9,243 nt of DNA, from the NCBI GenBank assembly GCA_009779395.1, contig WREJ01000036.1, positions 1 through 9,243 on the forward strand. Reading direction: 5' to 3'. The DNA comes from Coriobacteriia bacterium. Lineage in GTDB: Bacteria > Actinomycetota > Coriobacteriia > WRKU01 > WQUG01. Shown here piece by piece: positions 1 through 6,124 of this stretch (position 1 is its first letter; each line of letters starts with the position of its first letter). The notes beneath the pieces were generated by a model, which saw only the letters and a program-made list of their open reading frames with translations, was not told the DNA's origin and searched no databases. The translations under genes were made by a program, and so were the position numbers.

Positions 1-131
1 ACGGCAATCGTCTCTTGATGATGCGTGAGGGCGAAATAATCTTTGAGGCAAGCGGTCAGCAGAAAAAAGCACTAACCGTGCCTGAATTAGTCAACAAATT
101 TATTTCAGCAGGCGTAGAAGTACTGGTATAG
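1..131 (+). CDS. ABC transporter ATP-binding protein, C-terminal end (partial)
   Basis: This is the 3' end of a gene that begins before the window. The frame starts at base 3 and ends with TAG at 129-131, leaving 42 residues. The readable tail runs GNRLLMMREGEIIF, then ASGQQKKALTVPELVNKF. This closely resembles the end of the ATPase subunit of the uncharacterised ABC uptake family (COG1101-like), which usually sits with a TrpX/YckB-like binding protein and a permease and is often annotated as a tryptophan/tyrosine or amino-acid importer. The segment seen follows the H-loop region, so no Walker or signature motif is in view. It would sit on the cytoplasmic face and drive import by ATP hydrolysis. 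The substrate is not determinable from this fragment. The gap to the next gene is 27 bases. Confidence 0.72.
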   Translation, partial: GNRLLMMREGEIIFEASGQQKKALTVPELVNKFISAGVEVLV

Positions 132-158
132 CGATGGAGACTTCGTTATGGTAGTAGC

Positions 159-911
159 ATGACATTTTCTGTGCTCCATAACGAATCCGTATCCCAGCCA
201 GTGGCTAGCGACCATGCTGGCAGCTGTTCGCAGGAAATATCCGAGAAAACTCCTTCCAAAAATCCCGAAACTTCACCGCACATTCTTCCTAAAAAACCCG
301 AGCGTATTGTGACTTTGGCTAATGTCATCACCTTTATTCGCTTGCTCTTGGTTCCTCTGGTCTTTTTTCTGCTGATTGACGGCAGATTCAACATTCTGGC
401 ATTTGTGCTTTTTGCCCTTGCAGGAGTAACCGACCTATTGGACGGCTACATTGCGCGGCGCACCAATACCGTCACCGAATTTGGCAAGGCTATCGACCCG
501 CTGGTCGACCGTCTGCTGCTTGCTTGTGGTGTTGTGGGTCTGTTTATTGTCGGCAAGCTACCCACCTGGGTACTGGCATTTATTATTTTTCGGGACTTCT
601 TTTTGCTGTCAGGACTTGCAATTGTGCGCCGAATTACGGTCGTCGAGATAAAAATACGCTATATTGGAAAGATGACCACGACTGCACTACTGGTAGGATT
701 TGCCGGACTGATTTCAGGCATTGGAATGGTCGAGAGGGGACTGGGATGGACAAACTCCCCCGCCTTGCCGGGATTCTCCTCCGAGCCTTACTTGCTGTGG
801 ATTTGGTTTGTTTATTTGGGGCTGGTCTTTTCTTTTATTACGCTGGTGGTTTATATTTGGGATGGGACGCAGGTGCTGATTAAGGTGCGACAAGAAGAAG
901 CGCAACAATGA
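159..911 (+). CDS. pgsA: CDP-alcohol phosphatidyltransferase, PgsA-like
   Basis: This integral membrane enzyme of phospholipid synthesis transfers a phosphatidyl group from CDP-diacylglycerol to an alcohol, releasing CMP. In the PgsA branch the alcohol is glycerol-3-phosphate. The family signature D-x2-DG-x2-AR-x8-G-x3-D-x3-D is complete: D92, D95, G96, A99, R100, G109, D113, D117. These acidic residues bind the metal and CDP group. Hydrophobic helices lie at about 52-72, 76-92, 116-133, 136-156, 172-190 and 212-234. The protein is 250 residues, against roughly 180-200 for common PgsA, because of a polar N-terminal extension of about 50 residues and a loop near 190-210. The ATG at 159 has no good ribosome site; an in-frame GTG at 309 (V51, just before TLANVITFIR) is an alternative start. 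The stop overlaps the next ATG as ATGA. Family membership is secure, but the acceptor alcohol is not, so the symbol is provisional. Confidence 0.85.
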   Translation: MTFSVLHNESVSQPVASDHAGSCSQEISEKTPSKNPETSPHILPKKPERIVTLANVITFIRLLLVPLVFFLLIDGRFNILAFVLFALAGVTDLLDGYIARRTNTVTEFGKAIDPLVDRLLLACGVVGLFIVGKLPTWVLAFIIFRDFFLLSGLAIVRRITVVEIKIRYIGKMTTTALLVGFAGLISGIGMVERGLGWTNSPALPGFSSEPYLLWIWFVYLGLVFSFITLVVYIWDGTQVLIKVRQEEAQQ

Positions 912-2941
912 CTATCAAGTTGACTGAACAAGAACTGCTGAAAAGTGTGCTGTACGAGGATCGTCATGCTGATGCAAATGCGGAGTATGACCAAAGCCTC
1001 GAGCTAGCGCGTGGTAGCAACCTAAAGCAAGAGGAAAGTCAGCAGCTTGCCGAAAAAAGGCGTCAGCGCAAGAAACGTCTGATGCAGTTTGGTATCCCCG
1101 TTGCAGTTGTCGTCATTGTGCTGGCAGGGCTTATCACCTATGACTACATTGCCTCGTGGGGCAAGATTCACCAAAACGTCATTGCCAGCGGTATCGAAAT
1201 CGGTGGCAAAACGCCGCTCGATGCTGCCGAATATCTGGGTCTGCGCCTAGAAAACTACGCAGCACAGCCAGTGCAGGTCAGCTACTCTGCTGCTGATGCG
1301 CCCAAGGCCCAGGGGGTGCAGCAAGAGGTTCAGAACAGTCAATGGTACCTACTGGCTGACGAAATCGGTTTGAGTTTTGACACAACTGCAGCCGTCGAGG
1401 CTGCCTATCACTTTGGTCGAGACGACAATATTCTCATCTCGATTCGCGACCGTTTTCTCAGTTATTTCGAGGCGCATCAGCTTGATTTAAAGCCGATTGT
1501 TGACGAAGAAATAGCTGTCGAAAGGTTCGAGCCTTTGCGCCAAGCAATCAACGTGGTGCCAGTTGACTCAAAAGTTCTCCTGCAAAACGGTCAGTTTGTC
1601 ATCGAAAGTGGCAGTGACGGGATTTGTCTGGACGAAACAGAACTAGTCGTCTTGATGGCATATGCGATTCTGGCGCAGGATTTGACAATCACAGCCCCCG
1701 CCCAGATAGATTATCGTGACATTGGCGATGAAGCCGCCCAGCGTGCTGCTCGCAGCGCAAATAGGGCGATTACTCTGCCTGTTGACGTTCGCTACAACGA
1801 CAAAAGCTGGAACTTTGACACAGAGGACATCATTGCGCTGATTGCTTTTGCGCGCAGCGATGAACTCGAGGCAGACAGTGCCATACTGCTTTCGGGCGAG
1901 GCATCACCAACAACTGAGGTATGGCTCGAGGCTTACATTGCTGTTGAGCCAGTCACCGAGCGTATTGTCAGCCGTCTGGGCGCAGAGGTAGGCAGACCAC
2001 CGGTTGATGCACGTTTTTCGGTGTCAGGTGGACAGGTCATCATACATCCCTCGGAAAATGGATCGGGTGTTGACTCAGAGCAGCTTGCGCGTGATTTGGC
2101 TGCCGCTTTGGTAGACCAGAATGTTGCTGCTCGTAGTGTTGCTGTTACCATGCGCGACATCGAACCAGCACTGACCACCGAGGGTGCGCAGGCCATGGGC
2201 ATCCGCGAGCAAATCTCGACTTTTACTATACCCTTTCCTGCGGGCAATTCTGGACGTACTCACAATATTCAGCTGATTTCTCGCATACTTAACGGTACCA
2301 TTGTGGCACCGGGTGAAGTTTTCAGCTTTAATCAGACCACTGGTCAGCGCACAGCAGCTGACGGTTTTCGCGAGGCGGGTGTCATCGTTGGGGGTGAGAT
2401 GTCAACGGCTGTCGGCGGCGGCATCTGTCAGGTTTCATCCACCCTGTTTAATACGGCTCTGCTTGCTGGCGTGCAGATAACCAATCGTGTTAGTCACTCA
2501 TCGCTGATTAGCCAGTACCCGCTGGGACGCGATGCTGCTGTTGCTCGTGGTGGTCCTGACTTTGCCTTTAAAAATACCCTGGACAATCACATTTTGATTG
2601 TCTCGTCGGCAACGGGTTCGGCGGCTACGGTCAGCTTTTACGGAGTTAAACCTGGCTATACTATCAACATAAGTACCGGCGAGTTCAGGCGCAACAGTTA
2701 CAGCACAAGCGAGGTACGGGACAACACCCTGCCCGAGGGTACCCGCGTTGTTGAAACACGCGGCGTGCGTGGCGGCACCGTCAACGTCTACTACACGGTA
2801 CGACGCGGCGAGACAGTTGTCAGACAGCAGACCTTTACCAGCTGGTACCGAACCACCAATGAAATCGTGCGCATAGGAACCCGACCAGCACCCGCAGCAC
2901 CTTCCCCTGCACCACCCCCACCACCGACTGGACCCGAATAG
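908..2941 (+). CDS. Membrane-anchored VanW family protein with peptidoglycan-binding-like repeats
   Basis: This 677-residue envelope protein has a polar cytoplasmic N-terminus with a basic patch (about 49-57). One membrane helix follows (about 62-80), and the rest lies outside the cell. The segment from about 88 has the GIEIGG start typical of the PG_binding_4 domain found before VanW. Two related stretches, NGQFVIESGSDG (227-238) and GGQVIIHPSENG (375-386), each followed by VDS/LDE and a helix, suggest two copies. The VanW domain covers about 436-580, with the signature VGGGICQVSST at 502-512 (C507). A G5-like beta domain (about 604-658) and a proline-rich tail (659-675) end the protein. VanW proteins occur in some glycopeptide-resistance clusters and widely in Gram-positives, but their biochemical role is unknown. 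Its ATG overlaps the stop of the phosphatidyltransferase, suggesting coupled translation. No vanR/S/H/A/X genes are present, so a resistance role is not supported. Confidence 0.9.
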   Translation: MTIKLTEQELLKSVLYEDRHADANAEYDQSLELARGSNLKQEESQQLAEKRRQRKKRLMQFGIPVAVVVIVLAGLITYDYIASWGKIHQNVIASGIEIGGKTPLDAAEYLGLRLENYAAQPVQVSYSAADAPKAQGVQQEVQNSQWYLLADEIGLSFDTTAAVEAAYHFGRDDNILISIRDRFLSYFEAHQLDLKPIVDEEIAVERFEPLRQAINVVPVDSKVLLQNGQFVIESGSDGICLDETELVVLMAYAILAQDLTITAPAQIDYRDIGDEAAQRAARSANRAITLPVDVRYNDKSWNFDTEDIIALIAFARSDELEADSAILLSGEASPTTEVWLEAYIAVEPVTERIVSRLGAEVGRPPVDARFSVSGGQVIIHPSENGSGVDSEQLARDLAAALVDQNVAARSVAVTMRDIEPALTTEGAQAMGIREQISTFTIPFPAGNSGRTHNIQLISRILNGTIVAPGEVFSFNQTTGQRTAADGFREAGVIVGGEMSTAVGGGICQVSSTLFNTALLAGVQITNRVSHSSLISQYPLGRDAAVARGGPDFAFKNTLDNHILIVSSATGSAATVSFYGVKPGYTINISTGEFRRNSYSTSEVRDNTLPEGTRVVETRGVRGGTVNVYYTVRRGETVVRQQTFTSWYRTTNEIVRIGTRPAPAAPSPAPPPPPTGPE

Positions 2942-2986
2942 GGACAATTGGGATGTTCTGCCAGACTACAAAGAGAATACATCGCT

Positions 2987-2992
2987 AGGGAG
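2987..2992 (+). promoter_or_regulatory. Ribosome binding site fixing the paaK start
   Basis: AGGGAG lies 9 bases before the ATG at 3002. The reading frame stays open upstream to a TTG at 2948, but that codon lacks such a site and would add 18 residues unlike the family's N-terminus. The site therefore favours the start at 3002. Confidence 0.6.
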
Positions 2993-3001
2993 ATTAGGTC
3001 C

Positions 3002-4315
3002 ATGAGCCATCAGTATAATCCCAGTGTCGAAAGCATGCCCGCCGCCCAGCTGCAGGCTCTGCAGCAAGACCAGTTGCGGCAGCTAGTTCCGCATCTGTAT
3101 CAAGCGGTACCTGTCTATAAGCACAAGTTTGACCAGGCAGGTATTGACCCGTTCGCACTACAGTCGCTTGCTGATTTGGCACAGCTGCCCTTTACGACCA
3201 AAGACGATCTGCGCGCTGCCTATCCCTATGCCATGTTTTCTGCTCCTACGCGCGACATTGTGCGCGTTCATGCGTCCAGTGGTACAACGGGCAGCATCTC
3301 GGTGGTTGGCTACACCACCAAAGACATTGCCAACTGGGCAGAGTGCGTTGCACGCGCGATTGTCGCCGCAGGCGGAACTGCCGATGACTTTCTGCATGTT
3401 GCTTATGGCTACGGCTTGTTTACCGGTGGTCTGGGGCTGCACTACGGTGCAGAATTGATGGGTGCCTGTGTTATTCCTATATCGGGCGGGAACACAAAGC
3501 GCCAGATACAGTTCTTGCGTGATTTGATGTCGACAGGCGGCCTTGCCTGCACGCCCAGTTATGCCCTGCTACTGGCAGAAGAAGCAGCTGCCCAAGGTGT
3601 TGACCTAGCGGCTTTGCCCCTGCGCTTTGGGATTTTTGGTGCCGAACCCTGGTCAGAAAACATGCGCAGTCAAATCGAAGCACAGCTGGGCATTGACGCC
3701 TACGACATCTACGGTCTGTCAGAAATCATGGGGCCAGGCGTTGCCTTCGAGTGTCAGGCAAAAGACGGCCTGCACATAAACGAGGACCAGTTCTACGTCG
3801 AGGTCGTTGACCGCGAAACGGGGGAGTGCGTCCAGGACGGGCAGTACGGCGAGCTGGTTTTTACGACCCTTGCCAAACAAGGCAGTGCTTTGCTGCGCTA
3901 TAACACGCACGACATCAGTCGCATTGTGCCAGGCGTGTGCAGCTGTGGACGTACTCACAAGCGAATTGAACGCATCACCGGCAGAAGTGACGACATGATT
4001 ATTGTGCGTGGCGTCAACGTCTATCCCAGCCAGATTGAACAGGTGCTGTTGGGCTTTACTGACCGGCTAGCACCGCAGTATCAGGTTGTGCTGACGCGCG
4101 AGGCTGCCATGGACGCGATGGAAGTACGCGTTGAACTGTCACCGAACTTTGACTTTGACGAGATTTCTGCGCTCGAGCGGCTGAGTATCGAGGTGCGCAC
4201 GGCGATTGCCAGTGTTTTGTCGGTCAGCGTCAAGCTGTCCATTGTCGAGCCCTATTCGATTGCGCGAACCGAGGGCAAGGCTGTTCGACTGGTCGACAGA
4301 CGCACAGCAGAGTAA
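3002..4315 (+). CDS. paaK: Phenylacetate-CoA ligase family protein (AMP-forming)
   Basis: This cytoplasmic 437-residue adenylate-forming enzyme joins an aryl acid (phenylacetate or a related acid such as indoleacetate) to coenzyme A using ATP, giving AMP and pyrophosphate. Motifs in order: the phosphate-binding loop SSGTTG (92-97), YGLSEIMGPG (237-246), the ribose-binding region RYNTHD (299-304, D304), CSCGRTHKRI (313-322), GRSDDMIIVRG (327-337) and the C-terminal GKAVRL with the probable catalytic lysine K426. Cysteines at 251, 313 and 315 may form part of a metal site seen in some PaaK-like enzymes; that is an inference. Length matches the usual 430-440 residues. The next gene, 28 bases on, encodes a double-ACT protein, a common partner of PaaK homologues in anaerobes and archaea, often near indolepyruvate oxidoreductase genes. 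Those oxidoreductase genes are absent here. A role in aromatic amino-acid breakdown is likely, but the exact substrate is unknown. Confidence 0.9.
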   Translation: MSHQYNPSVESMPAAQLQALQQDQLRQLVPHLYQAVPVYKHKFDQAGIDPFALQSLADLAQLPFTTKDDLRAAYPYAMFSAPTRDIVRVHASSGTTGSISVVGYTTKDIANWAECVARAIVAAGGTADDFLHVAYGYGLFTGGLGLHYGAELMGACVIPISGGNTKRQIQFLRDLMSTGGLACTPSYALLLAEEAAAQGVDLAALPLRFGIFGAEPWSENMRSQIEAQLGIDAYDIYGLSEIMGPGVAFECQAKDGLHINEDQFYVEVVDRETGECVQDGQYGELVFTTLAKQGSALLRYNTHDISRIVPGVCSCGRTHKRIERITGRSDDMIIVRGVNVYPSQIEQVLLGFTDRLAPQYQVVLTREAAMDAMEVRVELSPNFDFDEISALERLSIEVRTAIASVLSVSVKLSIVEPYSIARTEGKAVRLVDRRTAE

Positions 4316-4331
4316 AAAAGCAGCAGCTAAG

Positions 4332-4337
4332 AGGAGG
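4332..4337 (+). promoter_or_regulatory. Strong ribosome binding site of the ACT-domain gene
   Basis: AGGAGG lies 6 bases before the ATG at 4344. An in-frame ATG at 4338 directly abuts the site and is too close to be used, and an upstream open frame inside paaK (from 4206) has no such signal. The site therefore places the start at 4344. Confidence 0.75.
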
Positions 4338-4343
4338 ATGAGC

Positions 4344-4769
4344 ATGGCACAGCAACTCTCGGTATTTTTGGAAAATGCTCCGGGGCGACTGAATAGACTG
4401 GCAAATTGTCTAGGCGAGCAGGAAATAAACATGCACGCTCTGTTTGTTGCCGACACCAGCGATTTTGGTGTAGCACGTATCATTTGTGACCGCACAGAAG
4501 ACGCCGTAAAGGCTTTGCGCGAAGAAGGTTTTTCTGTCACAACAACAGATGTTGTTGCTGTCGAGATCCCCGATACTCCCGGTGCTTTGGGCACGCTGTT
4601 TACTGCTATTGCTGATGCTGGTATTGACATCAGTTATTCTTACTGTCTGGTCGAACCAGTGACCAAAAAGGCAGTTAACTTTTGCCGCCTCAAGTGTCCC
4701 AACGCAGAAGAAGTCATCGAGGCTGCTGGTTTTCGCGTACTGGGTGACAGTGTCTTTCATGGTATGTAG
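4344..4769 (+). CDS. Tandem ACT domain protein (amino-acid-binding)
   Basis: This small cytoplasmic protein of 141 residues consists almost entirely of two ACT domains, at about 3-66 and 70-136. Each opens with a beta strand and the characteristic loop before the first helix: NAPGRL at 11-16 and DTPGAL at 77-82. Each also has the following strand (INMHALFV and IDISYSYC). ACT domains usually bind an amino acid and regulate a partner. Here no enzyme domain is fused, so the protein probably acts as a free-standing sensor or regulator. It follows the PaaK-type ligase by 28 bases behind a strong ribosome site, so the two are very likely co-transcribed and a functional link is probable. The ligand may be an aromatic amino acid, but that is inferred from the neighbour only. 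The last residues and the stop (VFHGM, TAG) lie in the first copy of a perfect 15-bp tandem duplication. Confidence 0.85.
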   Translation: MAQQLSVFLENAPGRLNRLANCLGEQEINMHALFVADTSDFGVARIICDRTEDAVKALREEGFSVTTTDVVAVEIPDTPGALGTLFTAIADAGIDISYSYCLVEPVTKKAVNFCRLKCPNAEEVIEAAGFRVLGDSVFHGM

Positions 4770-4790
4770 TTTCATGGTATGTAGACACTG
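4748..4790 (+). repeat. 15-bp tandem duplication inside an 8-bp inverted repeat
   Basis: TTTCATGGTATGTAG occurs twice head to tail at 4755-4769 and 4770-4784 with no mismatch, so the ACT gene's stop codon is copied. The pair is flanked by CAGTGTCT (4748-4755) and its exact reverse complement AGACACTG (4783-4790). The RNA could form an 8-bp stem with a 27-base loop. No T-run follows, so an intrinsic terminator is not supported. The structure lies between the ACT gene and the next start at 4817. Confidence 0.85.
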
Positions 4791-4816
4791 CGACTGCGCG
4801 ATGTTATAGCTGACAC

Positions 4817-6073
4817 ATGAAGGCCTTGCGCAACACTTTCGCTGCTGCATGTATGGTGCTTGCTTTGCTGGTACCGCAAATCCTTGCTGTTTGCGCCTAT
4901 CCTAGTTATGCTGCAGCGACTGTGTCTGGTGAAACCCGTGCCTTTGGGTCGGTGGTAAAACCTGATGACAAACTGGACGGAGAACCCTGGCAAGAATTTG
5001 GAATTCAGCAGGAACTGATGCCCGTGGTCAGTATGTCTGCTGGTGCTTTGCTGACCTCGGAGGGACGTGTTTTGTGGTCGCGCAACTTTGACGAGCAGCG
5101 CTCACCTGCGGCGCTCACAAAAGTTATGACGGCACTGTTGGTTGTCGAAAACATTGCTGCAGACGAAGTGATTACCCTGCCTGCCCTGTCGCTTGCTTAC
5201 TATGAACCGCGCGTTCTTTCACAGCAAGGAGAAGTTCTGACCCGCGAACAATTACTGCAGGCACTGCTGCTGGTGTCGGGCAATGATGCCGCGCAAACTG
5301 CTGCTCTTGTGGTGTCAGGTGATGTCGGCAGCTTTGTTGATTTGATGAACCAGCGTGCCCAGGAATTAGGCATGAGCAATACGCAGTTCAAAAACCCTTC
5401 CGGCTTTGATGCCCCTGGGCAGTTTTCGACTGTGCGTGATCTGGCGACTTTGTCGCGTTATGCGATGACCTTGCCCGAATTTCGTGCCGTTGCTGGTACC
5501 ATCGAAGCACAGGCGCAGACAAATATGGCCTTACACCTTTGGCAGAACACCAACATTTTGCTGCAATCTTATAGCGGAGCCACGGGAGTAAAGACGGGGC
5601 GCACCAGAAATGCAGGATTTTGCGTGATCATGTCAGCGCAGCGCGGGGAGCGAGAACTGTATGCCATAGTGCTTGGGACAAAAGCGGATTTGACCCGCTT
5701 TTTCGAGGCGCGTGCGCTGCTCGACTTTGGCTTTACGCACTTTCGCAGTCAGCAACTAGCGATGGAGGGTACCGTTGTTGGACGTGCTCCGCTGACAAAT
5801 TTTCTTGACCGCAGCGTTCAGGTTGCCGTAAGCGAAGATACCTCGATGACGGTGTTTGCCCTTGCAGGTCCGGTGGAGCAAAGTGTCGAGATTTACGAGG
5901 ATGCACGCTCACCGGTGCGCCGTGGTGACGTGCTGGGGCGGCTGACCTTTACGCAGCGCGGGCGGCTGATTGCACAGGTGCCGCTGGTTGCCACCCAAGA
6001 CGTTGCTAATCCCTTTTTTGTGGTGCAGTGGTACTATAACGCCGTTAAAATGTGGCGGCGGATTGCTGATTAA
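4817..6073 (+). CDS. DacA-like D-Ala-D-Ala carboxypeptidase homologue lacking the catalytic serine
   Basis: This exported 418-residue protein belongs to the peptidase S11 family (low-molecular-weight penicillin-binding proteins). A signal peptide covers about 1-34 (hydrophobic core 8-26, probable cleavage near YAAA at 31-34). The catalytic-type domain spans about 65-290: SPAALTKVMT at 96-105, SGND at 154-157 and GVKTGRT at 257-263. A beta-rich C-terminal domain (about 315-395) and an amphipathic end with FFVVQWYYNAVKMWRR (400-415) resemble the membrane-anchoring tail of PBP5. Active members have PASLTK, where the Ser attacks D-Ala-D-Ala or beta-lactams. Here that position is A99 (GCG at 5111-5113), while K102, the SxN triad and KTG are kept. 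Carboxypeptidase activity is therefore not expected unless the base is a sequencing error, and a binding or regulatory role is inferred. The ATG at 4817 has no clear ribosome site, but the signal peptide supports it. The gap to gcvT is 51 bases. Confidence 0.88.
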   Translation: MKALRNTFAAACMVLALLVPQILAVCAYPSYAAATVSGETRAFGSVVKPDDKLDGEPWQEFGIQQELMPVVSMSAGALLTSEGRVLWSRNFDEQRSPAALTKVMTALLVVENIAADEVITLPALSLAYYEPRVLSQQGEVLTREQLLQALLLVSGNDAAQTAALVVSGDVGSFVDLMNQRAQELGMSNTQFKNPSGFDAPGQFSTVRDLATLSRYAMTLPEFRAVAGTIEAQAQTNMALHLWQNTNILLQSYSGATGVKTGRTRNAGFCVIMSAQRGERELYAIVLGTKADLTRFFEARALLDFGFTHFRSQQLAMEGTVVGRAPLTNFLDRSVQVAVSEDTSMTVFALAGPVEQSVEIYEDARSPVRRGDVLGRLTFTQRGRLIAQVPLVATQDVANPFFVVQWYYNAVKMWRRIAD

Positions 6074-6111
6074 ACGCTGGCGACAGCAGAAAAGCTAGCA
6101 GACAGGTAGCA

Positions 6112-6117
6112 GAAAGG
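6112..6117 (+). promoter_or_regulatory. Ribosome binding site of gcvT
   Basis: GAAAGG lies 7 bases before the ATG at 6125 in the 51-base gap after the DacA homologue. This gap also contains a near-repeat (AGCAGAAAAGCTAG at 6085-6098, AGCAGAAAGGTAG at 6108-6120), and I see no terminator or convincing promoter in it. Confidence 0.5.
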
Positions 6118-6124
6118 TAGTAGT

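Noticed and set aside
908..2941. Glycopeptide (vancomycin) resistance cluster because of VanW
   Set aside because: VanW-domain proteins are common outside resistance clusters, and no vanR, vanS, vanH, ligase or vanX genes are present.
2498..2947. A 149-codon minus-strand open frame opposite the VanW gene end
   Set aside because: The Gly/Trp/Cys-rich start is simply the reverse strand of the proline-rich tail codons.
2948..3001. N-terminal extension of PaaK from a TTG at 2948
   Set aside because: AGGGAG is well placed for the ATG at 3002, and the added 18 residues do not resemble the family N-terminus.
4206..4343. N-terminal extension of the ACT protein into the paaK coding region
   Set aside because: The extra residues are Arg/Ser-rich and out-of-frame paaK sequence, and the AGGAGG site clearly serves the ATG at 4344.
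4139..4630. A 163-codon minus-strand open frame across the paaK end and the ACT gene
   Set aside because: It is antisense to two family-matched genes, and its translation shows no domain or convincing start signal.
4883..4894. Possible lipoprotein signal at LAVC (residues 23-26) of the DacA-like protein
   Set aside because: Val directly before Cys does not fit the lipobox, which needs a small residue; an ordinary signal peptidase I site near 31-34 fits better.
6074..6124. Small hairpin GCTG-GCGA-CAGC and near-repeat AGCAGAAA in the gap before gcvT, as a terminator or regulatory element
   Set aside because: The stem is only 4 bp with no T-run, and the near-repeat is short and imperfect.
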